Positions 39,387 to 47,351 of a DNA stretch of 64,000 nt are shown here, piece by piece; the first letter of the stretch is position 1; each line of letters opens with the position of its first letter. The stretch covers positions 186,001-250,000 of the forward strand of contig CAWKGC010000024.1 of the NCBI GenBank assembly GCA_963849005.1, written 5' to 3'. The notes under the pieces are model-generated. The model searched no databases, had not been told where the DNA came from, and saw only the letters and a program-made list of their open reading frames with translations. The translations under genes were made by a program, and so were the position numbers. Source of the stretch: CAWKGC01 sp963849005 (GTDB taxonomy: Bacteria > Pseudomonadota > Gammaproteobacteria > Burkholderiales > Usitatibacteraceae).

Positions 39387-40553
39387 ATGAATAAGAAACT
39401 GATCGCCTTGGCAGTCGCGGGTGCGATTTACGCGCCTACCGTGATGGCCCAGTCGGCAAATCCGGTGACGCTCTACGGTCGGGCATGGGGCATGGTGGAG
39501 TCTGTCCAGGCCAAAGACGGCCCGTCCAGCGCTGTACCGATCGCTAACCGCATGCGCGTTTCGGACCAAAGCTCGTACTTCGGCATTCGCGGCACGGAAG
39601 ACATCGGCGGCGGCGTGAAGGCGTTTTTCCAGATGGAAACCGCGTTCAACCTCGACCAGAACACCACCACGTTCGCCGCGCGCAACAGCGGCGTCGGCAT
39701 CCAGGCCGGTTGGGGGTCCTTGCTCTGGGGCCGTTGGGACACGCCGTACAAGGAATTCACCGGCCGTTTCGACCCGTTTGCGGACAACACCGCAGCCGGC
39801 TTCGCGGGCGTGATGAACGACCGCGGCAACTTCGACGTCCGCTCCCAGAACGTCATCCAGTACTGGATGCCGAAGATCGGTGGCTTCGATGCGCGCCTCG
39901 CCTACACCGCCAACGAAAACAAGACGCCCAGCTCCGGCACGCCCCCGAGCTGCGGCACGACGGCAACCGGTTGCGCCAACCCCTGGGGTTGGAGCGCCGC
40001 TGTGCAGTGGGCAGGTGGCCCGTTCCGGACCGCCCTGGCGTATGAGAAGCACAACGACACGATCCGTGGCGTTGCTCAAGGCGGCACAAGGGAGCAGGGC
40101 GTGTCGTTCATGGGCGCGTGGAAGATCAGCGCGTTCGAGCTTGGTCTTATCTACCAGCAGTACAAGACCAACAACAACCAGGTCGCCGGGCTGAGCATCA
40201 ACCAGCAGAAGGCCATGGAAGTCTGGGGCACGTACCAGATGGGCAAGAGCCAGTTCATCCTGGCCTGGACCGCCTCGAAGGACGGTGGCCGGAACCTCCA
40301 GAACGTCGCCAACACGGAAAACACCCAGCCGGAGTGCCAGGCGATCGCCGTTGCGTGGAACTACCAGGTTACCAAGCGCACGACGTTCATGACCCAGTAC
40401 ATGGGGGTCAAGAACAAGGAAAACGCTCCGCTGTACAGCCTCACGGCAGGTGCCGCGAACGCGAACGGCTGCAACTTCGGATCGAACGCGCTCGCGATCA
40501 CAGTTGGTCAAGACCCGCAGGCATTCGCTGTCGGCATGCGCCACCTGTTCTAG
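39387..40553 (+). CDS. Gram-negative general porin
   Basis: A 388-residue outer-membrane trimeric porin of the betaproteobacterial type. The signal peptide is MNKKLIALAVAGAIYAPTVMA, followed by QSANPVTLYGR, the typical first strand. Later markers are SSYFGIRGTEDIGGGVKAFFQMET, the GRWDTPYK segment (constriction loop region) and the C-terminal strand AVGMRHLF ending in Phe, the recognition signal for the BAM machinery. AAAGGAGATTT before the ATG is a strong ribosome site, and a strong terminator follows, so it is expressed as its own unit. Selectivity cannot be told. Confidence 0.95.
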   Translation: MNKKLIALAVAGAIYAPTVMAQSANPVTLYGRAWGMVESVQAKDGPSSAVPIANRMRVSDQSSYFGIRGTEDIGGGVKAFFQMETAFNLDQNTTTFAARNSGVGIQAGWGSLLWGRWDTPYKEFTGRFDPFADNTAAGFAGVMNDRGNFDVRSQNVIQYWMPKIGGFDARLAYTANENKTPSSGTPPSCGTTATGCANPWGWSAAVQWAGGPFRTALAYEKHNDTIRGVAQGGTREQGVSFMGAWKISAFELGLIYQQYKTNNNQVAGLSINQQKAMEVWGTYQMGKSQFILAWTASKDGGRNLQNVANTENTQPECQAIAVAWNYQVTKRTTFMTQYMGVKNKENAPLYSLTAGAANANGCNFGSNALAITVGQDPQAFAVGMRHLF

Positions 40554-40588
40554 GCAAAGCCGTACGCGATACGCAGCAAGTGTGTGAG

Positions 40589-40621
40589 ACGGGCGCCGGT
40601 TTTCCGGCGCCCGTTTTTTTT
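40589..40621 (+). terminator. Rho-independent terminator after the porin gene
   Basis: An 11-bp GC-rich stem (ACGGGCGCCGG / CCGGCGCCCGT) with a TTTT loop is followed by a run of eight T. It separates the porin from coq7. Confidence 0.92.
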
Positions 40622-40631
40622 GGAGTCATGG

Positions 40632-41276
40632 ATGATATCGCCTGCACGCATCCTCGGGCCGCGCGACCGCCTGATCTCGGCATTGGACGACGGGCTGCGC
40701 ACGCTCTTTGCCTCGCCCTCCGCGTCAAGGCCGGTTCCGGGCGATGCGAAGCATGCGATCGAAGAATCTGCCGCGCGGCGCCACTCCGCCGGCCTCATGC
40801 GGGTGAACCACGCGGGCGAAGTTTGTGCCCAGGCCCTCTATTCCGGGCAGGCCCTTGTTGCCCGCGACAGGCGCACGCGTGAAGTCCTCGAGGTTGCAGC
40901 ATCCGAGGAGCGCGACCACCTTGCATGGTGCGAGACGCGCTTGAATGAACTCGACAGTCGCCCGAGCATTCTCGGCCCCGCCTGGTTTGCCGGATCCTTC
41001 GCGCTTGGCGTCGCCTCGGGCCTGGCGGGCGATCGCTGGAGCCTGGGCTTTCTCGTCGAGACCGAGCGCCAGGTTGAACGCCACCTGGACGGCCACCTGC
41101 GGCAACTTCCCGACGAAGACCATCGCAGCCGCGCGATCGTCGCGCAAATGCGTGACGACGAGATCCGGCATGGCCAGAGCGGCGAGGATGCGGGAGGCGC
41201 GCCGCTGCCGTCGGTGGTGCGCGCCATGATGAAAGCGGCCGCCACCTTCATGACCCGAACTGCGTATTGGGTCTGA
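40632..41276 (+). CDS. coq7: Coq7-type demethoxyubiquinone hydroxylase
   Basis: A 214-residue di-iron protein that hydroxylates the last open ring position in ubiquinone synthesis, the role filled by UbiF in E. coli. The iron-binding Glu/His motifs are seen in MRVNHAGEVCAQALY, SEERDHLAWCE, LVETERQVERHL and MRDDEIRHG. ATG at 40632 with GGAG at 40622-40625 is chosen; an earlier in-frame codon would read through the porin terminator. With ubiH and a second flavin hydroxylase it makes three ring hydroxylases in the window. Confidence 0.92.
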   Translation: MISPARILGPRDRLISALDDGLRTLFASPSASRPVPGDAKHAIEESAARRHSAGLMRVNHAGEVCAQALYSGQALVARDRRTREVLEVAASEERDHLAWCETRLNELDSRPSILGPAWFAGSFALGVASGLAGDRWSLGFLVETERQVERHLDGHLRQLPDEDHRSRAIVAQMRDDEIRHGQSGEDAGGAPLPSVVRAMMKAAATFMTRTAYWV

Positions 41277-41286
41277 ACGCCTCGAC

Positions 41287-41703
41287 CTAGCGCTCGACGA
41301 TTTCGAAATCCGCGGTGATCTCGGCGGTCTTCGCCAGCATCGCCGAGGCCGAACAATACTTGTCCTTCGAAAGCTTGATCGCGCGCTCGACTTGCACGGG
41401 ACTGAGGCCCTTGCCGGTGACGACGTAGTGCATGCGGATGCGCGTGAATACCTTGGGCTCGCTTTCGGCGCGTTCGGCGTCGAGTTCCACCACGCAATCC
41501 TCGATGGCCTGCCGCGCCTTGCGCAGTATCAGCACCACGTCGATCGCGCTGCACGCACCCGTGCCCATCAGTACCAACTCCATCGGCCGGGCGCCGAGGT
41601 CGCGGCCGCCGGCATCGGGCGAGCCGTCCACGACGATTGCATGGCCGCTGCCGCTTTCGGCGATGAAGGTCACGCCTTCGCTCAGCTTGATGCGCGCCTT
41701 CAA
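41287..41703 (-). CDS. OsmC/Ohr-family protein
   Basis: A 138-residue OsmC-like protein. The sequence LGARPMELVLMGTGACSAIDVV holds the first redox cysteine and KYCSASAMLAKTAEI the second, the pair used for peroxide reduction in this family. Spacing fits the YhfA-like group, whose physiological substrate is not established. TTG at 41703 is the best start and overlaps the upstream transporter stop as TTGA; no ATG or GTG exists before the conserved core. Confidence 0.85.
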   Translation of the reverse strand: MKARIKLSEGVTFIAESGSGHAIVVDGSPDAGGRDLGARPMELVLMGTGACSAIDVVLILRKARQAIEDCVVELDAERAESEPKVFTRIRMHYVVTGKGLSPVQVERAIKLSKDKYCSASAMLAKTAEITADFEIVER

Positions 41704-42779
41704 GCTTCCGCCTTCGCCGGCGCCGCCTCTGCGGTCGCGCTGCGCAGGTCGAGCCAGGCTGCAGTGAGGTTCATCGCCAATGCCAGCAGCACCGGGCCGA
41801 CGAATATGCCGACGAAGCCGAAAGCGAGCGCGCCACCGAAGACCCCGAGCACGACCGGCAGCAGCGACATGCTGCTGGTGCGGCTGATCAGGATCGGCTT
41901 GATGAAATTGTCCACGGAACTGATGATCGCCACGCCGTAGATCAGCATGAATATCGCCCAACCCTGCTCGCCGCGATAATAGAACCACGCTGCCACGCTG
42001 CCCCATATCAGGACGGGGCCCATGGGCACCACGGACAGGATGAAAACCAGGGCAGCAAGCAGCATCGCGCCCGGCACGCCGGCAATCAGGAACCCGACCA
42101 GCGCGACCAGGGCCTGGACGATTGCCGTGCCGAGCAGTCCGTAGACCACGCCCTTGACAGTATTCTGCGCGGTGTTGGCCAGGGCCTGCCCCTGCGCGCT
42201 CCCGGCAAGGCGCCCCATTCCGGACCGAAGCATGCCCGCCACCTTTTCGCCATCCCGGTAGAAAAAGAACGCCAGGAAGACGGCAACGAAAATCTGGAAC
42301 AGGCCCTCGCCGGCTGCGCCGCCGAAGGCGAACAGCAAGTTCTTCGATGGCTCGGCGAAGCGCTTCGCGAGAGCGACAATCTCCTCGCGGCTGTCGCGAA
42401 GAAGGTGCCAGTAGCTGTCCAGTTGCGGGCCGACGAGCGGGAATTCACGGATAAAGCGCGGCAGTTCGAACGGGCCCTGGTCGAGGACGCCGCGCACCCA
42501 GTCGATGAACTGGCCCGAGTGCATGAACATGCTCTGGGCCGTCAGCGCGACCGGCGCGGCAATCAGCAACAGGATCGCGAGGCAGAACAGGATCGCCGTC
42601 AGTGAATTGCGTCCCCCGAGTTTTTGCCGGACCCACTCGTATGCCGGCCAGGTGGACAGGCAGAGGACCGCGGCGAACAGCATCGCGACGAAGAAGGGGC
42701 GCAGGACCAGCGCGCAACCCACCACCAGCAGTGCAATGCCGGCTACCTGCGCGTACTGCTCGAGGTGCTTCGAATCCAT
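41700..42779 (-). CDS. AI-2E-family (PerM-like) membrane transporter
   Basis: A 359-residue protein with about seven to eight membrane helices. The helical pair IALLVVGCALVLRPFFVAMLFAAVLCLSTWP at the N-terminus, a soluble middle, then VKGVVYGLLGTAIVQALVALVGFLI and LPVVLGVFGGALAFGFVGIFVGPVLLALA match the family. Members include the AI-2 exporter TqsA and sodium/proton antiporters, so the substrate is open. I use ATG at 42779; an ATG at 42842 is possible but adds a His/Asp-rich lead. Confidence 0.85.
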   Translation of the reverse strand: MDSKHLEQYAQVAGIALLVVGCALVLRPFFVAMLFAAVLCLSTWPAYEWVRQKLGGRNSLTAILFCLAILLLIAAPVALTAQSMFMHSGQFIDWVRGVLDQGPFELPRFIREFPLVGPQLDSYWHLLRDSREEIVALAKRFAEPSKNLLFAFGGAAGEGLFQIFVAVFLAFFFYRDGEKVAGMLRSGMGRLAGSAQGQALANTAQNTVKGVVYGLLGTAIVQALVALVGFLIAGVPGAMLLAALVFILSVVPMGPVLIWGSVAAWFYYRGEQGWAIFMLIYGVAIISSVDNFIKPILISRTSSMSLLPVVLGVFGGALAFGFVGIFVGPVLLALAMNLTAAWLDLRSATAEAAPAKAEA

Positions 42780-42916
42780 GGCTTTCGAGGCGGGCGTTTG
42801 GGCGCCGTCATAGTGGTGACAATGCAGCCATTCTATCTGCATGGGAGCGGGTCACGGCAGCGACGAGCCCAGTCAGGACCGCGCTATAATCCCCGCCCCA
42901 GTCAAAGGAGAGCCCC

Positions 42917-43537
42917 ATGCTGCCCAATGCCGCACACGCAAGACGCATCGTCTCCGTTGCCATGGCGGGGCTGCTCACCGCGGCCTGCGCGTCGACGTCG
43001 ATCGTCAGTTCATGGGTGAGCCCGGATGCGGCTGCCAACAGGCCGAAGAAGATGCTGATCGTGGGCGTCAGCAACTCCGATACGACCCGCCGCACTTTCG
43101 AAGACGAGTTCGTGAAGCAGCTCAAGGCGAAGGGCATCGATGCGATTGCCAGCTACAGCCAGCTCACGCAGGACAGGAAACCGACCCAGGAGGACGTCGT
43201 CGCAGCCATCAGGAAGTCCGGCGCCGATTCCGTCCTCGTCACGCAGATCAAGGGCACCGAAACGCACACCGATGTCAGCTACAGCTACCAGCCGATGATG
43301 GTGGCGGGGGGTTACTACGGCTTTTATTCCGGCGCCTGGTCAAACACTTATGCCGCGACGCCGACCGTGTACCAGTACGACGTCGTGAACGCCGAAACGA
43401 GGATCTGGAACACGGGCAACGACAAGCTGCTGTTCTCGGCACTCACCCGAACATTCGACCCCAGCGCCCCGCAGCGCGAGATCCCTCCGTTTGTCGCGAT
43501 CATAGTCGAGCAGATGGCCAAGGGCGGGCTGTTCTGA
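42917..43537 (+). CDS. Uncharacterised lipoprotein
   Basis: A 206-residue protein with a lipoprotein signal: hydrophobic core ending LLTAAC, so C24 would be lipidated, followed by AST, which favours the outer membrane. The mature domain has alternating strands and helices (KKMLIVGVSNSDTTRRTFEDEFVKQLKAKG, AAIRKSGADSVLVTQIKG) resembling DUF4136-type lipoproteins, but I cannot fix the family. A TATAAT hexamer at 42885-42890 precedes it, and AAAGGAGAG is the ribosome site. It is transcribed alone, divergent from the AI-2E gene. Confidence 0.75.
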   Translation: MLPNAAHARRIVSVAMAGLLTAACASTSIVSSWVSPDAAANRPKKMLIVGVSNSDTTRRTFEDEFVKQLKAKGIDAIASYSQLTQDRKPTQEDVVAAIRKSGADSVLVTQIKGTETHTDVSYSYQPMMVAGGYYGFYSGAWSNTYAATPTVYQYDVVNAETRIWNTGNDKLLFSALTRTFDPSAPQREIPPFVAIIVEQMAKGGLF

Positions 43538-43583
43538 TCGCCTTGCGTGGTTCGACTGTCCGGCGCGCCGGCAAACGGAGCGG

Positions 43584-43612
43584 TTGACACAACCGCCTGA
43601 TTTCGCTATAGT
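43584..43612 (+). promoter_or_regulatory. Strong sigma-70 promoter for rplM-rpsI
   Basis: A perfect -35 (TTGACA, 43584-43589), 17-base spacer and TATAGT -10 (43607-43612) lie 95 bases before rplM. This is the best consensus promoter for a protein gene in the window. Confidence 0.85.
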
Positions 43613-43706
43613 TTCAGGTTCTTCACGTTCCATAACCAAGCGCCCAAAGTATTCGCCCGGCAACCGGCGAGCACCCAGTGGTGCGTAAAACAGAGAGATT
43701 CATTCG

Positions 43707-44136
43707 ATGAAAACCTTCTCCGCGAAGCCGCATGAGGTGAAGCGCGACTGGTTCGTGGTGGACGCGACCGACAAGGTCCTCGGCCGCCTCGCCACCGAAG
43801 TCGCCCGCCGCCTGCGTGGCAAGCACAAGCCCGAGTTCACCCCCCACGTCGATACCGGCGACTACATCGTCGTGGTCAATGTCGAGAAGATCCGCGTGAC
43901 CGGCAACAAGGCGGAAGACAAGAAGTACTACCGCCACTCGGGATACCCGGGCGGGATCTACGAGACCAATTTCACCAAGCTGCAGGCGCGCTTTCCGGAC
44001 CGCATCCTCAAAGTTCGCGGTCAAGGGAATGCTGCCGAAGGGCCGGCTCGGCTACGCGATGATCAAGAAGCTCAAGATCTACGCCGGCACGGCCCATCCG
44101 CATTCCGCCCAGCAACCCAAGCAGCTCGAGATCTGA
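43707..44136 (+). CDS. rplM: 50S ribosomal protein L13, one frameshift as read
   Basis: An early-assembling large-subunit protein. It opens MKTFSAKPHEVKRDWFVVDATDKVLGRLA and contains GDYIVVVNVEKIRVTGNKAEDKKYYRHSG. The frame changes near 44012, after DRILK, and resumes as AVKGMLPKGRLGYAMIKKLKIYAG to the end QLEI, TGA at 44134-44136. The repaired length is 142-143 residues, as usual. L13 is essential, so an error in the sequence is the sensible explanation. rpsI follows after 9 bases. Confidence 0.95.
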
Positions 44137-44145
44137 GGAGTCGCC

Positions 44146-44538
44146 ATGATCGGCAATTACTATTACGGAACAGGCCGCCGCAAGAGTTCGGTGGCCCGCG
44201 TTTTCATGAAGCCCGGCAAGGGCGACATCACCGTCAACGACAAGCCCGTGGACGAGTACTTCTCCCGTGAGACGGGTCGCATGGTGGTTCGCCAGCCCCT
44301 TGAACTGACCAACCACGCCGCGACCTTCGATGTGATGGTCAACGTCTTCGGTGGCGGCGAATCGGGCCAGGCGGGCGCAGTCCGCCACGGCATCACAAGG
44401 GCGCTGATCGAGTTCGACCAGACGCTCAAGCCGTCGCTCTCGAAGGCCGGGCTGGTGACGCGCGATGCCCGCGAAGTCGAGCGCAAGAAGGTCGGCCTGC
44501 ACAAGGCTCGCCGCCGCAAGCAGTTCTCGAAACGATAG
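44146..44538 (+). CDS. rpsI: 30S ribosomal protein S9
   Basis: A 130-residue small-subunit protein whose basic C-terminal tail (KARRRKQFSKR) reaches the P-site tRNA. The opening IGNYYYGTGRRKSSVARVFMKPG and the GGGESGQAGAVRHGITRAL block are diagnostic. GAGGAG before the ATG is the ribosome site. It forms the usual rplM-rpsI pair and is followed by a stem-loop. Confidence 0.98.
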   Translation: MIGNYYYGTGRRKSSVARVFMKPGKGDITVNDKPVDEYFSRETGRMVVRQPLELTNHAATFDVMVNVFGGGESGQAGAVRHGITRALIEFDQTLKPSLSKAGLVTRDAREVERKKVGLHKARRRKQFSKR

Positions 44539-44570
44539 CGGCGGCAGCGCCATCGTCCGCACCTGGACCG

Positions 44571-44602
44571 AAGGGGCCGCCGCATTGGCGGCCCTTTCGT
44601 TT
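44571..44602 (+). terminator. Probable terminator after rpsI
   Basis: An 8-bp GC stem GGGCCGCC / GGCGGCCC (44574-44594) with a 5-base loop is followed by TTTCGTTTTCC. The T run is interrupted, so efficiency may be modest. Confidence 0.65.
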
Positions 44603-44646
44603 TCCTCGCGGAATTTCCCTATCCTTCCGGAAACGACATACCGATC

Positions 44647-45396
44647 ATGAGAGGCCTGACCAGGCGGCTGCGAAGCAGCTTCGGAATCCGCTCGTCGCGC
44701 ATGGCGATCCGGTCCCAGCTTGCCTGGTATTGGCGGTGGCTCCTGAACCTGCTGATGATGGTCGCCGTTGGCGGTGTCGTGTGGTGGCTGGTCGAGAACA
44801 GCCACCGCATCACCGGATTCAATCGCGAGGAGGCCAAGCAGCAGTTGTCGGCACTCTCGGAAGAGAGCGCCCGGCTGAAGCGCGATGTCGAGGCGATTCG
44901 CTCCCAACTCAACGAGCGCGAGCGACAGCTCCAGATCGAGAAGGCGTCGCAGGGCGAGCTGGCGAAGAGCGTAGCCCAGCTGCAGGAGGAAAATGCGGCG
45001 CTGAAGGAGGATCTCGGATTCCTTCGCAACGTCATGTCGTCGGTCGGGACGCCTGAAGGGCTGTCACTGGCGAACATCAAGGTCGAGCCGGATGGCCAGC
45101 CCAACGAGTACCGGTACCGCATGCTTCTCACCCAAGGGGGACAGCGCAAGCAGGACTTCCGCGGCCGGGTGCAGGTATTGGCGAAGGTGAGCCAGAACGG
45201 CACCATGGCGGTGTTTCCGTTCCCGGACGAGGCGGCAGTTCGCAGCGGCCCGGGCGACGTCGAATTTCGCTTCTACCAGAAGGTGGAGGGGCGCTTCAGG
45301 CTGCCCGAGGGCGCCGTGCTGAAGAGCGTCGATATCCGTGTCTTTGCGCTGCCCGGGGGACAGGTTAAACTGTCCCGGACAGTCGGAATTTCCTGA
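44647..45396 (+). CDS. DUF6776-type membrane protein with coiled coil
   Basis: A 249-residue inner-membrane protein. A basic N-terminus is followed by one helix (WRWLLNLLMMVAVGGVVWWLV, residues about 29-49), a long coiled coil (residues about 60-125, heptads rich in Glu, Leu and Gln) and a C-terminal beta-rich domain of about 110 residues. I recognise it as a DUF6776-like protein of betaproteobacteria; function unknown. It precedes a bactofilin gene by 11 bases, so a link to a membrane-bound cytoskeleton is a fair hypothesis. Confidence 0.75.
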   Translation: MRGLTRRLRSSFGIRSSRMAIRSQLAWYWRWLLNLLMMVAVGGVVWWLVENSHRITGFNREEAKQQLSALSEESARLKRDVEAIRSQLNERERQLQIEKASQGELAKSVAQLQEENAALKEDLGFLRNVMSSVGTPEGLSLANIKVEPDGQPNEYRYRMLLTQGGQRKQDFRGRVQVLAKVSQNGTMAVFPFPDEAAVRSGPGDVEFRFYQKVEGRFRLPEGAVLKSVDIRVFALPGGQVKLSRTVGIS

Positions 45397-45407
45397 GGGG
45401 TCCTGCC

Positions 45408-45815
45408 ATGTTCGGAAAAGGAAACAAGCCCAGTCCGATCGACAGCCTGATTGGCGCCGGTTCGGTCATCGAGGGCAATATCAGCTTCAGCGGAGGCCTG
45501 CGGATCGATGGCCACGTCAAGGGCAACGTCAAGGCGACGGGAACAAAGCCCGGGACCCTGGTCCTTTCGGAGCTCGCCAAAGTCGAGGGCGAGATCGAGG
45601 TGGCGCATGTGGTCGTTAACGGGACGGTAGCCGGCCCCGTGCGCGCGACCGAGTACGTCGAACTTCTTCCCAAGGCGCGGGTCACAGGCGATGTGTCGTA
45701 CAAGTCGATCGAAATTCACGTCGGAGCCATCGTGATGGGCCAGATGCGCTACGAAGGCGGCGCCAAGTCCGACAACGTGGTCGAGTTGAAGCCCGTGGCC
45801 GGCAGTTCGGATTGA
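45408..45815 (+). CDS. Bactofilin (polymer-forming cytoskeletal protein)
   Basis: A 135-residue bactofilin. Flexible ends flank a regular right-handed beta-helix core, seen as repeated short hydrophobic rungs (SVIEGNISFSGGLRIDGHVKGNV, LAKVEGEIEVAHVVVNGTVAGPV, ARVTGDVSYKSIEIHVGAIVMGQM). Bactofilins form filaments at the membrane and in several bacteria guide peptidoglycan enzymes or cell shape. Here it is co-oriented and nearly contiguous with a coiled-coil membrane protein, and an M23 endopeptidase gene lies 1.5 kb away on the other strand. Confidence 0.92.
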   Translation: MFGKGNKPSPIDSLIGAGSVIEGNISFSGGLRIDGHVKGNVKATGTKPGTLVLSELAKVEGEIEVAHVVVNGTVAGPVRATEYVELLPKARVTGDVSYKSIEIHVGAIVMGQMRYEGGAKSDNVVELKPVAGSSD

Positions 45816-45852
45816 GCCTGCGAGTCATTCAAGTCATTCAAGGAGAGTGAAG

Positions 45853-46206
45853 ATGAACGATATGTCCACCGCCATGCCGGCACCGCTGGTGTTTTCCGAC
45901 AACGCGGTTGCCAAGGTGCGCATGCTGATCGAGGAGGAAGGCAACGCGGACCTCAAGTTGCGCGTGTTCGTCACGGGCGGCGGCTGTTCGGGGCTCCAGT
46001 ACGGGTTCACCTTCGATGAGGTCGCCAACGAGGACGACACCGTGATGGAGAAGGAAGGCGTGAAGCTCCTTATCGATCCGATGAGCTACCAGTACCTGGT
46101 CGGGGCGGAGATCGATTACAGCGAAGGCCTCGAGGGCGCCCAATTCGTCATCAAGAACCCGAACGCCAGCTCGACCTGCGGCTGCGGTTCGTCGTTCTCG
46201 GCCTGA
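45853..46206 (+). CDS. erpA: Iron-sulfur cluster insertion protein ErpA
   Basis: A 117-residue A-type carrier that delivers Fe-S clusters to target enzymes. The three cluster-binding cysteines are in VTGGGCSGLQYGF and STCGCGSSFSA. ATG at 45853 has AGGAG at 45841-45845; a GTG six bases earlier is less well spaced. Betaproteobacteria often carry erpA near tyrS and an M23 peptidase, as here. Confidence 0.95.
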   Translation: MNDMSTAMPAPLVFSDNAVAKVRMLIEEEGNADLKLRVFVTGGGCSGLQYGFTFDEVANEDDTVMEKEGVKLLIDPMSYQYLVGAEIDYSEGLEGAQFVIKNPNASSTCGCGSSFSA

Positions 46207-46232
46207 TCGAGGCGCGACAGCGGTAGCGAGGA

Positions 46233-46256
46233 GGGGGCCGAAAGGCCCCTTCTTCA
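46233..46256. terminator. Stem-loop between convergent erpA and anmK
   Basis: GGGGCC-GAAA-GGCCCC forms a short stable hairpin (stem in 46235-46249) followed on the plus strand by TTCTTCATTT. It can end erpA transcription, and the minus strand may use it for anmK. Confidence 0.65.
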
Positions 46257-46258
46257 TT

Positions 46259-47350
46259 TCAGGCGGGATAGACCGCCCCAAGGATGCAGGGATGCGATGC
46301 CCCGGTCGTCGCGCGAAGGTCGATCGGCTCGCGCCGGATGCATTTCATCGCCAGCCAGGCGAAGGCCATTGCCTCGACCTGCCCGGAAGGAACTCCCAGT
46401 GCATCGGTCGGCGCAACCGCCGTTGAAGGAAGCAGCCGGGCGATGGAGCGCATCAGCGACTGGTTGAGCGCCCCGCCGCCGCAAACGTAAAGCGCATCGA
46501 GAGGCGCGGCGTGTGATCTCACCGCGTCGGCAATGGTGAGGGCCGACAGCATGACGAGCGTGGCTTGCACGTCCTGCGGTGGTTCGTTCCCGGCCAGGCG
46601 CGCGGCGAGCCAGTCTTCATTGAAGAGCTCTCGCCCGGTGCTCTTCGGCGGTTGCTTCCGGAAGTACGGCTCATCGAGCAGCCTTGCGAGAAGGTCCGGG
46701 ATCGCGCGGCCCGATGCGGCCCATGAACCCTTGTCGTCGAATCGTTCCGACCTGTGCCGCGCGATCCACGAGTCGAGCAGCACGTTGCCGGGCCCGCAGT
46801 CGAATCCGAACGCGCCCCTTCCTTCCGCAACGACGGTGATATTGCTGATGCCGCCGATATTGACCACGCCGCGATTCGAGCCCGCCTTGCGAAAGACGGC
46901 GTCGTGGAACGCGGGCACGAGCGGCGCGCCCTGGCCGCCGGCCGCCATGTCGCGACGCCGGAAGTCGGCAACTACATCGATCCCCGTCCGTTCCGCGATA
47001 AGCGCCGCGTCGTTCAGTTGAACGGTGAAGCCGCGCTCGGGCCGGTGACGGACAGTCTGGCCGTGGCAGCCGATTGCCGCGATGCTTGTCGCGGCCAGGC
47101 CGGATCGCGAAAGCAGCTCGGAGGCGGCTGCTGAATACAGTTCAGCGAGGGCAAGGCTTGCGGCGCCCGACCGATCGAGTTCTGCGTCGCTCCCGCGGGA
47201 CAGCGCAAGCAGCTCGGTTCGCAGGTCTTCGGGGAACTCGACCCTGGAGACCGCGACGCACGACGGCGAAGCTGAAGAAAAATCGACCAGGACGGCATCA
47301 ACGCTGTCGAGGCTGGTGCCCGACATGATGCCGATATAGCGCGCAGGCAC
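46259..47350 (-). CDS. anmK: Anhydro-N-acetylmuramic acid kinase
   Basis: Opens and phosphorylates 1,6-anhydro-MurNAc to MurNAc-6-phosphate during murein recycling. The 363-residue protein has the phosphate-binding opening IGIMSGTSLDSVDAVLVDF, GCHGQTVRH, the FDCGPGNVLLDSW block and VCGGGALNQSLM. GTG at 47350 is the start. It follows the M23 peptidase stop by one base on the same strand, linking a murein hydrolase and a murein-fragment kinase in one transcript. Confidence 0.95.
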   Translation of the reverse strand: MPARYIGIMSGTSLDSVDAVLVDFSSASPSCVAVSRVEFPEDLRTELLALSRGSDAELDRSGAASLALAELYSAAASELLSRSGLAATSIAAIGCHGQTVRHRPERGFTVQLNDAALIAERTGIDVVADFRRRDMAAGGQGAPLVPAFHDAVFRKAGSNRGVVNIGGISNITVVAEGRGAFGFDCGPGNVLLDSWIARHRSERFDDKGSWAASGRAIPDLLARLLDEPYFRKQPPKSTGRELFNEDWLAARLAGNEPPQDVQATLVMLSALTIADAVRSHAAPLDALYVCGGGALNQSLMRSIARLLPSTAVAPTDALGVPSGQVEAMAFAWLAMKCIRREPIDLRATTGASHPCILGAVYPA

Positions 47351-47351
47351 C

